A stretch of DNA of 42,703 nt from Zoogloeaceae bacterium. GTDB taxonomy: Bacteria; Pseudomonadota; Gammaproteobacteria; Burkholderiales; Rhodocyclaceae. The position numbers were made by a program, and so were the translations under genes. The first letter of the stretch is position 1. Each line of letters begins with the position of its first letter. This document shows positions 26,169 to 35,754 of this stretch, one piece after another. The notes beneath the pieces were generated by a model. It had not been told where the DNA came from and did not search any database. It saw only the letters and a list, made by a program, of their open reading frames with translations. The stretch covers positions 1 to 42,703 of the forward strand of contig JAIRPW010000021.1 of NCBI GenBank assembly GCA_031256795.1, in the 5' to 3' direction.

Positions 26169-27077
26169 ATGACCGCGCGCTCCCAATTGACCTCCTACGC
26201 CTGGCTTTCCATTGCCGCCGCGCTTTTGACCATTGGCCTGAAAACCGCCGCCTGGCGGCTTACAGGATCGGTGGGATTGCTTTCTGACGCGCTGGAGTCG
26301 CTCGTCAATCTGGCGGGCGCGGCAATGACCCTGTGGATGCTGTCCATTGCCGCGCAGCCCGAAGACGAAAAACACGCCCACGGGCATAGCAAGGCTGAAT
26401 ACTTTGCCAGCGGCTTTGAAGGCTGTCTGATTTTGTTGACCGCGCTCCTCATTATGGTCGTAGCCGCCGAGCGTTTTTTTCATCCTGAGGCGCTCACGGA
26501 AGTCGGTTTGGGGGCGGCGGTTTCCATGCTCTCCGCGCTTGTTAATTTTATCGTGGCGCGGATACTTGCCGCCGCCGGACGCCGCCGCAACGCCATCGCG
26601 CTCACGGCGGACGCCCGCCATTTGATGACCGACGTCTGGACGTCGCTGGGCATTATCGCCGGCGTGCTGGCGGTCAAGGCCAGCGGCTGGCTCTGGCTTG
26701 ATCCGCTGTTCGCGGTTTTGGTCGCGATCTACATCGCCTGGACGGGCGCTGAACTTCTTTCCCTCTCGGTCTCCGGGCTGATGGACAAAGCCGTCGCCCC
26801 GGAAAAAATCGCCGCCATCGAAGCGGCGCTCGCGCCTTATCGCGCGGCGGGCGTCGGTTTTCACGCGCTGCGCACCCGCGAGGCGGGCGCGCGGGTCTTT
26901 GTCTCCCTGCATGTGCTGGTTCCGGGAAAATGGAGCGTTCAGAAAGGACACGATACGGCGGAAGGCGTAGAGGCGGCCATTCGCGGCGCGCTCTCTGGCG
27001 CGCATGTGCTGACACACGTAGAGCCGATAGAAGACCCCGCGTCGCACCTGGATTTGCGGCTGGATTCCGCCGCGTGA
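26169..27077 (+). CDS. cation diffusion facilitator family transporter
   Basis: A 302-residue CDF protein with about six membrane helices and a cytoplasmic C-terminal domain (HALRTREAGARVFVSLHVLVPGKWSV). It would export a divalent metal ion in exchange for protons. The transport-site residues are E and N in helix 2 (SDALESLVN), where FieF/YiiP has two Asp, and H/D in helix 5 (ADARHLMTDVW). The His-rich loop is DEKHAHGHSKAEY. It starts 4 bases after the recC stop and ends 19 bases before recB, so it is inside the repair operon, an unexpected place for a metal pump. Confidence 0.93.
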   Translation: MTARSQLTSYAWLSIAAALLTIGLKTAAWRLTGSVGLLSDALESLVNLAGAAMTLWMLSIAAQPEDEKHAHGHSKAEYFASGFEGCLILLTALLIMVVAAERFFHPEALTEVGLGAAVSMLSALVNFIVARILAAAGRRRNAIALTADARHLMTDVWTSLGIIAGVLAVKASGWLWLDPLFAVLVAIYIAWTGAELLSLSVSGLMDKAVAPEKIAAIEAALAPYRAAGVGFHALRTREAGARVFVSLHVLVPGKWSVQKGHDTAEGVEAAIRGALSGAHVLTHVEPIEDPASHLDLRLDSAA

Positions 27078-27096
27078 ACCGCACAGAAAGAACAGT

Positions 27097-30000
27097 ATGC
27101 CGGAATCCATGACGCCAGAACGCAGACAGCCGCCCAATACGTCGGCGGCTCTGGATTTGCTGACCTGCCCTCTGGAAGGCCGCGTTTTGATAGAAGCCTC
27201 CGCCGGAACCGGGAAAACCTGGTCAATTTGCGCCCTGTTTGTGCGTCTTTTGCTGGAAAAGCGGCTGGAAGTCGGGAAAATTCTGACGCTTACTTTTACG
27301 CGCGCGGCGGCGGCCGAACTGAAAACCCGCATTCGCGCCAGGATTCATGAGGCGCAAATCGCGCTGGAAGCGGAGGAGGACGGCGCAAGGGAGCGGGACG
27401 CCTTTCTTGGCCCGCTGATAGACCGTTTGCAGACAGAAGGACGTCGCCGAGAGGATTTGGCGCTTTGGATGAAAAAAGCCTTGTTCTCGTTTGACGAGGC
27501 GTCCATTTTGACCCTGCACGCTTTTTGCCAGCGCGTTTTGGGAGATACGCCTTTCGCGCTGGGCGAGCCGTTTGCGCAAACCTTTGGCGAAGAAGGCGTA
27601 ACTGACGCGGCGCTTGCGGAAGTTACGGCTGATTTTTGGCGAGAGCGCGTGATATTTGGCGCGCTTTCTCCGCGTTTTCTGGCCGCGCTGACCAGACGAT
27701 CTCCGTCGCCGGTTTCTCCAGAGCTTCTCGCGCGCCTTGCCAGACGCCAATTGCAAAAGCCGCTGGCGCGCGCCCTGTGGCCGGAAGATTTCGTCGTCGA
27801 GCCGGCGGAAGAAGAGCTTTTGGCGGCTTCCGGGCAAGCGGCTTCCCTTTGGCGCGCGGAAGGCGAGAACGCGCTGGCTCTTCTGAAGGCAGCCATTTCT
27901 TCTGGCGCGCTGAACCGCCAGAGCTACCCGGAAAAGAAACTTCCCGTCTGGCAGGCAGCCTGGGAAAACTGGGTCGCGGCAGGCGCGAATTTTCATGACC
28001 TGGACGAAAAACATGCCTTGTTTTCCCTTGCGGCAGACCGTTTGGCGCAAAAAACAAACAAAGGCAAGGCGACGCCCGAACACCCCTTGTTCGCGGCGGC
28101 GGAACGGCTGCGGGATTTATGTCTGACTTTGCGTGTTTGGCAGGAACAGGAAAGTTTGCGCCTGATCAAGGAGTTTCTGGACGATTTTCCGGAGCGTCTT
28201 GCCGCGCATAAGCGGCGCGCCCGTCTGGTGGACTTCGACGATTTGCCGCTGCGTCTTTTCCGCGCTCTTTCCGGCGACGGTAAAAATGAATTGGCGGCGG
28301 CGCTGCGCCGTCAATATCCGGTCGCTTTCGTGGATGAGTTTCAGGATACCGACCCGCTGCAATACGGCATTCTGAGCGCGATCTATGGCGCTGCGGAAGA
28401 AAGCGCCGCGCTTTTCATGGTGGGAGATCCCAAGCAGGCTATCTATAGTTTTCGTCAGGCGGATTTGCCTACCTATTTCACCGCGCGGCAAAATGTTCTG
28501 CCCGAATGCCGCTTTAGCCTGAACGACAATCAGCGGTCGGAGTCTGGCGTTCTCGCGGGAATCAACGCGCTTTTCTCCGCGCATGACCGCCCTTTTATGC
28601 GCGAAGGGCTTTCCTTTACGTCGGCGCGCCGCGGCGCGAAACCGTTGCCGCGATTGGTGGATGAGCGCGCGCCGGAAGAAGGAATGCGCGGCGCGTTTTA
28701 TTTTCAGGCGCTGCCGGAGGAGATCGGGAAAAACAACGCCGACGCGGAAGAATGGGCGGCGCGGACAGTCGCCCAGGAAATCTGTCGTCTGCTTCAGGCG
28801 GCGCGGCAGGGGAAAATCTATCTTCGCTGGGACAAGAACGATTCAGAGCCTTCGCGCGAGGATCCGCTGCGGGCGGGGCGCGTTGCGGTGCTGGTGCGCT
28901 CGCATCAGCAGGGTAAACGGATGCGCCGCGCGCTGGAGGCGGTTGGCGTTCAGGCCGTTGAGCATTCGCAAGAAAACATCTACGCCAGTGAAGAGGCGCG
29001 TGAAATGGAGCGGCTCTTGCTTGCGCTTCTTTGGCCGCGAGATACGCGGCGGCAAAAGGCTGCGCTCGCCAGCGCCTTTCTGGGCTTTCGCGCGGCGGAT
29101 ATTGCGCGTCTGGACGAAAACGAAGCGGAGGCGGAAACGCAGACACGCAATTTTCTTCTGGCGCGGCAGGCGTTTTTTGAACGCGGCGTACTTGCCGCCA
29201 TGGCCGCTCTTGACGCCCAATATGGCGTTTCCGCGCGGCTGCTTGCGCAAGAGCGCGGCGAACGGCGGCTGACCAATTTTCTGCATCTGGAAGAATTGCT
29301 GCATCAAGATGAGCGCGCGCATGGCGGACGTTTGCCGCCGGAAACGCTCGCGGGGCGCTATGCGCGCAAAATTTCCGCCGCGCAGACGGGAGAGACCGGC
29401 GAAGAAGTCGCGCAGCTGCGGCTGGAGTCCGACCGCGACCTTGTGCAAATTCTCACCATTCATCGCGCCAAAGGTCTGGAATACGACGTAGTGTTCTGTC
29501 CTTTTTTGTGGAAAAAGGAGCAGCTGGCGTCGGACGCCGGTTTGCCGGGAACGCTTTTTCATGATGAAAACAACGCGCCGGTCATTGATTATCGCGCCGG
29601 AGCGGACAAAGCGCGCGCGAAACGGGAAGAGGCGGAGGAAATTCTGCGCCTTCTATATGTGGCGCTTACCCGCGCCGCGCATCGCTGCGTTCTGCTTTAT
29701 GACGCGCGGGACAGTGTCACAACCGGGCGCGGCAGCCTGCTCAACTGGCTGGCCGCGGGCATGGGACACACTCCGGAGTCATGGCTGTTCGATGAAAAAG
29801 CGCCGCCCGATGCGCCGGAGTTACGGGCGGCCTGGGCGCGGATACTCTCCGCTGCGGAAGAAAATACGCCTAAAGAAAGATGCGCGCCAAGTCAGGAATC
29901 CCCAGGAACTTCCGCGCCGCCGCTGAAAACCGAAGAGCCGGGGCAGCCGCTTTCCGCGCGTCTTTTTCCGCGCGTCCTGCGCCCCGCGTGGCGGACGGAC

Positions 30001-30900
30001 AGCTTTTCCGGTCTCCTGCGCGGCGCGGCGTGGCGCGAGGAAACGCAAGAGCACGACGCGCTGGCAGCGTTTCCGCCCTCTTCTTCCGACATGGACAAGG
30101 AGGAGGCGGAAAGCGGCTGCGCGGAGATTCCGCCGGACGATATTTTGCGTTTTCCGAAGGGCGCGCGCGCAGGCGATTGTCTGCACGCTTTCTTTGAGCG
30201 TCTGGATTTTTCCGCTCCGCCCGGTTCTCCGCAAACGAAGGCGGCGGCGGAAGCCGTGCTCGCGCGGTATCGCGCGGGACTGTCTGACAGCGGCGACCCG
30301 GCGCGGCGCGTTGCCCAGCTTTGCCGCATGGCGGAGGATACTTTCGCCACGCCGCTGGTTTCCGGGGACGGCGCGTTTTGTCTTGGCGATCTTTCCCCTT
30401 CCGCCGTAACGCGCGAAATGGCGTTCTATCTGCCCGCTCAGCGTTTTGACGCGCGGAAAGTCGGCATTCTCATGGAGCAGGCGGGCGAACCCTTGCCCCG
30501 AATCGCGTCCGCCCCGTTAAGCGGGTATCTGAAAGGGTTTATTGACCTTGTATTTCAGCATCGTGGCCGTTTTTATGTGCTGGACTGGAAAAGCAATCAT
30601 CTGGGCTGGCGCGCGGAAGAGTACGCGCCTGAAGCGCTGGACGCCGCCATGCGCGCGCACGGCTACTATCTTCAGGCGCGGCTTTATCAGTTAGCGCTGC
30701 ACCGCTATCTGGAGGCGCGTCTGCCAGAGTATGATCCGGCGCGGCATTTGGGCGGCGCGTATTATCTTTTTGTCCGCGGCGCGCGCCCGGACTGGCGTGT
30801 AGCCGAACGCGCGGCGGGCGTATGCGTTTTGCCGCCCCGTCTTGCATTGCTGCGCGCCCTGGAAGATTTTTTCCCGCCCGCGCGCCCTATTGGGGAATAG
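27097..30900 (+). CDS. recB: exodeoxyribonuclease V subunit beta (RecB)
   Basis: RecB, 1267 residues, a 3'-5' helicase with a C-terminal nuclease. Walker A is EASAGTGKT (33-41); the SF1 motifs include FVDEFQDTDPLQY, GDPKQAIYSFRQAD, LTIHRAKGLEYDVVF and LYVALTRAAHRC. The nuclease centre near residues 1143-1165 is GFIDLVF...YVLDWKSNHLG, with intact Asp and Lys. A low-complexity, Pro/Glu-rich linker separates helicase and nuclease (about 920-1020). With RecC it would process double-strand ends. No recD is found in the window. The stop is only 2 bases from the stop of convergent uvrB. Confidence 0.95.
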   Translation: MPESMTPERRQPPNTSAALDLLTCPLEGRVLIEASAGTGKTWSICALFVRLLLEKRLEVGKILTLTFTRAAAAELKTRIRARIHEAQIALEAEEDGARERDAFLGPLIDRLQTEGRRREDLALWMKKALFSFDEASILTLHAFCQRVLGDTPFALGEPFAQTFGEEGVTDAALAEVTADFWRERVIFGALSPRFLAALTRRSPSPVSPELLARLARRQLQKPLARALWPEDFVVEPAEEELLAASGQAASLWRAEGENALALLKAAISSGALNRQSYPEKKLPVWQAAWENWVAAGANFHDLDEKHALFSLAADRLAQKTNKGKATPEHPLFAAAERLRDLCLTLRVWQEQESLRLIKEFLDDFPERLAAHKRRARLVDFDDLPLRLFRALSGDGKNELAAALRRQYPVAFVDEFQDTDPLQYGILSAIYGAAEESAALFMVGDPKQAIYSFRQADLPTYFTARQNVLPECRFSLNDNQRSESGVLAGINALFSAHDRPFMREGLSFTSARRGAKPLPRLVDERAPEEGMRGAFYFQALPEEIGKNNADAEEWAARTVAQEICRLLQAARQGKIYLRWDKNDSEPSREDPLRAGRVAVLVRSHQQGKRMRRALEAVGVQAVEHSQENIYASEEAREMERLLLALLWPRDTRRQKAALASAFLGFRAADIARLDENEAEAETQTRNFLLARQAFFERGVLAAMAALDAQYGVSARLLAQERGERRLTNFLHLEELLHQDERAHGGRLPPETLAGRYARKISAAQTGETGEEVAQLRLESDRDLVQILTIHRAKGLEYDVVFCPFLWKKEQLASDAGLPGTLFHDENNAPVIDYRAGADKARAKREEAEEILRLLYVALTRAAHRCVLLYDARDSVTTGRGSLLNWLAAGMGHTPESWLFDEKAPPDAPELRAAWARILSAAEENTPKERCAPSQESPGTSAPPLKTEEPGQPLSARLFPRVLRPAWRTDSFSGLLRGAAWREETQEHDALAAFPPSSSDMDKEEAESGCAEIPPDDILRFPKGARAGDCLHAFFERLDFSAPPGSPQTKAAAEAVLARYRAGLSDSGDPARRVAQLCRMAEDTFATPLVSGDGAFCLGDLSPSAVTREMAFYLPAQRFDARKVGILMEQAGEPLPRIASAPLSGYLKGFIDLVFQHRGRFYVLDWKSNHLGWRAEEYAPEALDAAMRAHGYYLQARLYQLALHRYLEARLPEYDPARHLGGAYYLFVRGARPDWRVAERAAGVCVLPPRLALLRALEDFFPPARPIGE

Positions 30901-30902
30901 TT

Positions 30903-32996
30903 TTACGCGGGGGGCTTTTTTGCCGCGCTTTCCTCAAAGGCTCGCGGCGAAGCGCCAAACGCGGCGGCCTTCAGGCGAAAAAGCTCATCCCGCGCCGCGC
31001 CGGCCTTTTCAAATTCCAGGTTTTTCGCGTGATTCAGCATGATGGTTTCCAAACGGCGGATTTCTCGCGCCAGCGCCTTTTCGCCCACGGGCAGCGCGCG
31101 CGTTTCTTCCTTCGTTCCTCTGGCGCGCGCCTTCCCCGTATTTTCTTCCGGGTACACTCCGTCAATAATGTCTTTGACGCGCTTTTGCACTCCCTTGGGC
31201 GTAATGCCATGCGCCGCGTTGAAACTCAGTTGCTTTTTCCGCCGCCGCTCGGTTTCGTCAAGCGCGCGCCGCATGGAATCCGTAATGGTCTCGGCGTACA
31301 AAATGGCTTTTCCGGAAAGATGCCGCGCGGCGCGGCCAATGGTCTGAATCAGGCTGCGCTCCGAACGCAGAAAGCCCTCTTTGTCCGCGTCCAAAATAGC
31401 GACCAGCGAGACTTCTGGAATATCCAGTCCCTCGCGCAAAAGATTAATGCCGACCAGGACGTCGAATTCGCCCAGGCGCAAATCGCGGATAATTTCCACG
31501 CGCTCGACGGTATCAATATCTGAATGCAGATAACGCACGCGCGCCCCGTTTTCCTGAAGAAACTCGGTTAAATCCTCCGCCATGCGCTTGGTGAGCGTCG
31601 TGACCAGCACCCGTTCGCGGATGGCCGCGCGCAGACGAATTTCCGCAAGCAGGTCTTCCACCTGCGTCGCGGCGGGACGCACTTCCACCTCCGGATCAAT
31701 CAGGCCGGTAGGGCGCGCGACTTGCTCAACTACTTGCCCGGCGCGCTTGGCCTCGTAGTCCGCGGGCGTGGCGGAAACAAAAATCGTTTGCTTTAACATG
31801 CGCTCAAATTCGTTGAACATCAGCGGGCGGTTGTCCAGCGCGGAAGGAAGACGGAACCCGAAGTTCACCAAATTTTCCTTGCGCGCGCGATCGCCTTTGT
31901 ACATGCCGCCCACCTGACCGATGGCGACATGGGATTCGTCAATGAAAACGAGCGCGTTGGTCGGCAGATAATCCATCAGCGTGGGCGGCGGCTCGCCCGC
32001 GAGGCGGCCAGACAAATGCCGGGAATAATTTTCAATGCCTTTGCAAAAGCCAATTTCGTGAAGCATTTCAATGTCGAAGCGGGTACGCTGCTCAATGCGC
32101 TGCGCTTCCACCAGCTTTTGCGCGCGCTGAAAAAAATCAACGCGCTCGGATAGTTCCGCCTTGATCGCCTCAATGGCGCGCAGCACCGTGGCGCGCGGAG
32201 TTACGTAATGCGAGGCGGGGAAAATCGTAAACCGCAACGCCTTGCGTGAGATTTCTCCTGTAAGAGGGTCAAAAAAAGCCAGCGACTCGATTTCATCCTC
32301 AAATAAACGAACGCGCAGCGCCTTTTCCGCGTGTTCGGCGGGAAAAATATCAATGACGTCGCCGCGCGCCCGAAAAGTTCCCCGGTGGAAATCCATGTCA
32401 TTGCGCTGATATTGCATGGCCGTAAGCTGCCGCGCAAGCGCGCCCGGCTCCGCTTTATCGCCCGCGCGCAGGGTCAAAATCATGCGGTGATATTCTTCCT
32501 TGTCGCCGATGCCGTAAATGCAGGACACCGAGGCGACGATAATTACGTCCTGCCGCTCCAGGAGGCTTTTCGTCGCCGAAAGGCGCATCTGTTCAATATG
32601 CTCGTTGATCGCGGAGTCCTTCTCGATATACAGATCGCGTGCCGGAACATAGGCTTCCGGCTGGTAATAGTCATAATAGGAAACGAAATACTCCACCGCG
32701 TTTTCCGGGAAAAAATCTTTCATCTCGGAATACAGCTGCGCGGCCAGGGTTTTGTTGTGCGCCAGGATCAGGGCGGGGCGTCCGCTTTGGGCGATCACCT
32801 GGGCCATGGTGAAAGTTTTCCCGGAACCGGTAACGCCAAGGAGCGTCTGAAAAGCCAGGCCGTCCGTAAGTCCCGCGAGTAATTGCCGGACCGCCTCCGG
32901 CTGATCGCCCGCCGGCGGAAAAGGCTGATATAGACGAAACGGACTGCCGGGGAAAACCGCAAATCCGGCTTCAGGGGAAGAAGACAAGGAATTCAT
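30903..32996 (-). CDS. uvrB: excinuclease ABC subunit B
   Basis: UvrB, 697 residues, damage-verifying helicase of nucleotide excision repair. Walker A is GVTGSGKT (54-61), the DNA-inserting beta-hairpin is [10 protein letters not shown] (about 107-116), the Q/motif VI region is QTIGRAARH, and a UVR domain ([23 protein letters not shown]) near the C-terminus would bind UvrC. The frame extends to 33149, but ATG at 32996 gives the normal N-terminus ([17 protein letters not shown]). I see no LexA-like box upstream, so SOS control is not evident. Confidence 0.97.
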   Translation of the reverse strand: MNSLSSSPEAGFAVFPGSPFRLYQPFPPAGDQPEAVRQLLAGLTDGLAFQTLLGVTGSGKTFTMAQVIAQSGRPALILAHNKTLAAQLYSEMKDFFPENAVEYFVSYYDYYQPEAYVPARDLYIEKDSAINEHIEQMRLSATKSLLERQDVIIVASVSCIYGIGDKEEYHRMILTLRAGDKAEPGALARQLTAMQYQRNDMDFHRGTFRARGDVIDIFPAEHAEKALRVRLFEDEIESLAFFDPLTGEISRKALRFTIFPASHYVTPRATVLRAIEAIKAELSERVDFFQRAQKLVEAQRIEQRTRFDIEMLHEIGFCKGIENYSRHLSGRLAGEPPPTLMDYLPTNALVFIDESHVAIGQVGGMYKGDRARKENLVNFGFRLPSALDNRPLMFNEFERMLKQTIFVSATPADYEAKRAGQVVEQVARPTGLIDPEVEVRPAATQVEDLLAEIRLRAAIRERVLVTTLTKRMAEDLTEFLQENGARVRYLHSDIDTVERVEIIRDLRLGEFDVLVGINLLREGLDIPEVSLVAILDADKEGFLRSERSLIQTIGRAARHLSGKAILYAETITDSMRRALDETERRRKKQLSFNAAHGITPKGVQKRVKDIIDGVYPEENTGKARARGTKEETRALPVGEKALAREIRRLETIMLNHAKNLEFEKAGAARDELFRLKAAAFGASPRAFEESAAKKPPA

Positions 32997-33196
32997 GATG
33001 ACAGAACGAAACCGCGCAATCGCCCGTCCAGTATAAAGACGAAAGCGGCCGTCGCCATGTCTCATGCACAAAAACATCGTGCCTGACGGACGGGCGCGGC
33101 GGGCGGAACGGCGTCTCCGCCTGAAACGTTCGGCATTCCTGGGCGTCACATTTTTGGCACACCCGCGCGAAAAATAGGGAAGGCGCGCGTAACTAT
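32997..33196. other. intergenic region upstream of uvrB
   Basis: About 200 bases with no credible gene. On the minus strand a TATACT box (33035-33030) could be the uvrB -10, 33 bases before the ATG, but no convincing -35 is present. No palindrome resembling a LexA site was found. Confidence 0.4.
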
Positions 33197-33225
33197 TTGA
33201 GCGGAAATTACTTTTCTGATAGCAT
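33197..33225 (+). promoter_or_regulatory. sigma-70 promoter candidate for rpsA
   Basis: TTGAGC (33197-33202) and TAGCAT (33220-33225) with 17-base spacing; each hexamer matches 4 of 6 consensus positions. It would start transcription near 33232, giving a leader of about 100 bases before rpsA. Confidence 0.45.
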
Positions 33226-33231
33226 TCTCCG

Positions 33232-33335
33232 CTTTCCGTCTATGCCGGAAGAGGGGTCGGGTATTCGCGCGCCGCGCGTCTCCCCGGCGGACTGCAACCT
33301 TTACCGCTGCTTCGCAGCAAGAGATGTTTTTCCTC
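33232..33335 (+). promoter_or_regulatory. structured 5' leader of rpsA
   Basis: The leader can fold: GCCGG (33244-33248) pairs with CCGGC (33284-33288), closing a GC-rich structure, and GCTGC (33306-33310) pairs with GCAGC (33314-33318) in a tight hairpin 17 bases before the ATG. There is no strong Shine-Dalgarno, only an AAGAGA-like element. In E. coli S1 represses its own translation through a folded start region lacking a good Shine-Dalgarno; similar control here is an inference. Confidence 0.45.
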
Positions 33336-35015
33336 ATGGAATCCTTTATCCAACTTTTTGAAGAAACCCCGGCCTTTCAGGAAATGCGGCCGGGTGAAGT
33401 CGTCACGGCGGAAGTCGTGCGCGTGGATCAGAACTTCGTGGTCGTCGACGCCGGTCTGAAATCCGAGTCCTATATTCCTATTGAAGAATTCTTGAACGAT
33501 CAGGGCGCGATTGAAACCCAGATCGGCGATTTCGTGGAAGTCGCCATAGAATCGCTGGAGGACGGTTACGGCGAAACTCGTCTTTCCCGTGATCGCGCCA
33601 AGCGGATTGCCTCCTGGAATTTCCTGGAGCAGGCGTTGCATGAAGGCACGCTGGTCACTGGCATGATTACCGGCAAGGTCAAGGGCGGTCTTACCGTCAT
33701 GACCAGCGGGGTACGCGCTTTCCTGCCCGGTTCTCTTGTCGACATGCGTCCGGTCAAAGACACGACGCCCTATGAAGGCAAAACCATGGACTTCAAGGTG
33801 ATCAAGCTCGACCGGAAACGCAATAATGTTGTCGTTTCTCGCCGCGCCGTACTGGAAGCCAGCGTGGGCGAAGAGCGCGAAAAGCTGCTGGAAAACCTGA
33901 AGGAAGACACAATCGTCAAGGGAGTGGTGAAAAACATCACCGATTATGGCGCTTTTGTGGATTTGGGCGGAATTGACGGCCTTTTGCACATCACCGACCT
34001 TGCCTGGCGGCGTGTGCGTCATCCTTCCGAGGTTCTCTCGGTGGGCGACGAGTTGGAAGCCAAAGTGCTGAAATTTGACGCGGATAAAAACCGCGTTTCC
34101 TTGGGGCTGAAGCAATTGGGCGACGACCCGTGGGTTGGCATTGCCCGCCGCTATCCGTCTGGAACGCGGCTTTTTGGCAAGGTGACGAATCTTACCGACT
34201 ACGGCGCGTTCGTGGAAATTGAGCAGGGCATTGAAGGTCTGGTGCATGTTTCCGAAATGGACTGGACCAACAAGAATGTGCATCCGTCCAAAGTCGTGCA
34301 GTTGGGCGACGAGGTCGAGGTAATGATTCTTGAGATTGACGAGGATCGCCGCCGTATTTCTCTGGGCATGAAGCAGTGTCAGGCCAACCCGTGGGAAGAG
34401 TTCAACCAGAACTTCAAGAAGGGCGACAAGGTCTCCGGGACGATTAAATCTATCACTGACTTTGGCTTGTTCATTGGTTTACCGGGCGGAATTGACGGTC
34501 TGGTGCATTTGTCCGATCTTGCCTGGAATCTTCCTGGGGAAGAGGCTATCCGCAATTTCAGGAAGGGGGACGAAGCCTCGGCGGTTGTGCTGGCCATTGA
34601 CGTGGACAAAGAGCGCATTTCGCTGGGAGTCAAACAGCTGGAAGGCGATCCGTATACCAACTACATTGCCACGCATGAGAAAAATTCAGTTGTGACCGGC
34701 ACGGTGAAGTCCGTAGACGCCAAGGGCGCGATTATCACGCTTGAAAATGAGGTGGAAGGGTATCTGCGCGCCTCCGATTTCTCCCGCGAGCGTACCGAGG
34801 ATTTGTCTTTGGCGCTGAAGGCGGGCGATACGGTTGAAGCGATGATTACCAATGTGGATCGCAAAACTCGTTCCATTAACCTTTCCATCAAGGCCAAGGA
34901 CCAGGCGGAGCAGGCGGAGGCGATGCAGAAATTCAGCGCCGATTCCGGTTCTGCCGGAACGACCAATCTAGGCGCGCTTCTGAAAGCCAAGCTGACGCAG
35001 AATCAGCCCGGATAA
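33336..35015 (+). CDS. rpsA: 30S ribosomal protein S1
   Basis: S1, 559 residues, unfolds mRNA at the ribosome. Six S1 repeats are visible; repeats 3-5 carry the typical [41 protein letters not shown] and [21 protein letters not shown] segments. The frame opens at 33324 (MFFL), but ATG at 33336 gives the family start [10 protein letters not shown]. Length is that of the E. coli protein. ihfB follows by 25 bases. Confidence 0.98.
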   Translation: MESFIQLFEETPAFQEMRPGEVVTAEVVRVDQNFVVVDAGLKSESYIPIEEFLNDQGAIETQIGDFVEVAIESLEDGYGETRLSRDRAKRIASWNFLEQALHEGTLVTGMITGKVKGGLTVMTSGVRAFLPGSLVDMRPVKDTTPYEGKTMDFKVIKLDRKRNNVVVSRRAVLEASVGEEREKLLENLKEDTIVKGVVKNITDYGAFVDLGGIDGLLHITDLAWRRVRHPSEVLSVGDELEAKVLKFDADKNRVSLGLKQLGDDPWVGIARRYPSGTRLFGKVTNLTDYGAFVEIEQGIEGLVHVSEMDWTNKNVHPSKVVQLGDEVEVMILEIDEDRRRISLGMKQCQANPWEEFNQNFKKGDKVSGTIKSITDFGLFIGLPGGIDGLVHLSDLAWNLPGEEAIRNFRKGDEASAVVLAIDVDKERISLGVKQLEGDPYTNYIATHEKNSVVTGTVKSVDAKGAIITLENEVEGYLRASDFSRERTEDLSLALKAGDTVEAMITNVDRKTRSINLSIKAKDQAEQAEAMQKFSADSGSAGTTNLGALLKAKLTQNQPG

Positions 35016-35040
35016 TGCTTTGACGCGGTAATGCCGGATT

Positions 35041-35328
35041 ATGACCCGTTCTGAATTGCTCGCTCGCTTGACCGAACGCTTTCCGCAACTGACGGCCAAA
35101 GACGTAGACGATGCTGTAGACGCGATTCTTTCGACCATGGCGTCCGCCCTGATTGCGGGCGGACGCATCGAAATTCGCGGCTTCGGAAGTTTTTCTCTCA
35201 ATCGTCGACCGCCGCGCGTGGGGCGTAACCCAAAATCTGGCGAGCAGGTTCAAATTCCGGAAAAATGGGTTCCGCATTTCAAGCCAGGCAAGGAATTGCG
35301 GGAATGCGTCAATTTCGGCGTTTCCTGA
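35041..35328 (+). CDS. ihfB: integration host factor subunit beta
   Basis: A 95-residue HU/IHF fold protein. The beta-arm signature is [27 protein letters not shown], and [22 protein letters not shown] at the N-terminus is typical of IHF-beta. It pairs with IHF-alpha (not in this window) to bend DNA in replication initiation, recombination and transcription. It is co-transcribed with rpsA, as in many proteobacteria, and is followed by a terminator. Confidence 0.96.
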   Translation: MTRSELLARLTERFPQLTAKDVDDAVDAILSTMASALIAGGRIEIRGFGSFSLNRRPPRVGRNPKSGEQVQIPEKWVPHFKPGKELRECVNFGVS

Positions 35329-35346
35329 CGCGGCGATTTTGAGGAC

Positions 35347-35369
35347 AAAGACGGCCTGCCGTCTTTTTT
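35347..35369 (+). terminator. Rho-independent terminator after ihfB
   Basis: An 8-bp stem (35347-35354 AAAGACGG with 35359-35366 CCGTCTTT), a 4-base loop and a T run ending at 35369. It lies 18 bases past the ihfB stop and 16 bases before lapA, so lapA transcription either reads through it or starts nearby. Confidence 0.85.
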
Positions 35370-35385
35370 ATTGCGGAGCGTTTTC

Positions 35386-35754
35386 ATGCGCGCGTTAACG
35401 TTGAGTTTGCGGGTTTTACTCTTTGTTTTTTTCTTTGTTTTCGCCCTGAAAAATACCGCCGAAGTGCCGTTCTGGTTTTTTTTCGGGCAGGTGCGGCAGA
35501 CGCCGCTGTCTTTGCTGTTGCTGGGCTTTTTCGCGGCGGGCGTGTTTTTGGCGCTGGTGACTTTTATCGGCGCGCGATTGCGTATGCGGAGTGAGATCGC
35601 GCGGCTGCGGCGTGAAAACGCGCGCCTTGCGCTTTTGATCGCGCCGGAAGTCCACGCGCCGATCCCGGACGCGCCCGTAAACGCCGATCCTGCGCCCGCG
35701 CGCTCTTCCAGAAAAGGATTCTCTTTCTTCCGGGGGCTTCGCGGATGGAGCTAG
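35386..35754 (+). CDS. lapA: LapA family inner-membrane protein
   Basis: A 122-residue protein with two membrane helices (about 6-23 and 38-59), the LapA (DUF1049) layout, and a Pro/Ala-rich cytoplasmic tail. LapA works with LapB on lipopolysaccharide assembly and LpxC turnover. The frame opens at a TTG (35371), but ATG at 35386 with GGAG upstream is the better start. The stop overlaps the start of lapB by 10 bases. Confidence 0.85.
   Translation: MRALTLSLRVLLFVFFFVFALKNTAEVPFWFFFGQVRQTPLSLLLLGFFAAGVFLALVTFIGARLRMRSEIARLRRENARLALLIAPEVHAPIPDAPVNADPAPARSSRKGFSFFRGLRGWS

Noticed and set aside
25842-27332. 496-codon minus-strand frame opposite recC, the transporter and recB
   Set aside because: Antisense to three well-supported genes, Arg/Gly-rich translation without recognisable motifs.
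32997-33149. N-terminal extension of uvrB by 51 codons
   Set aside because: Arg-rich and unlike any UvrB N-terminus; ATG at 32996 matches the family.
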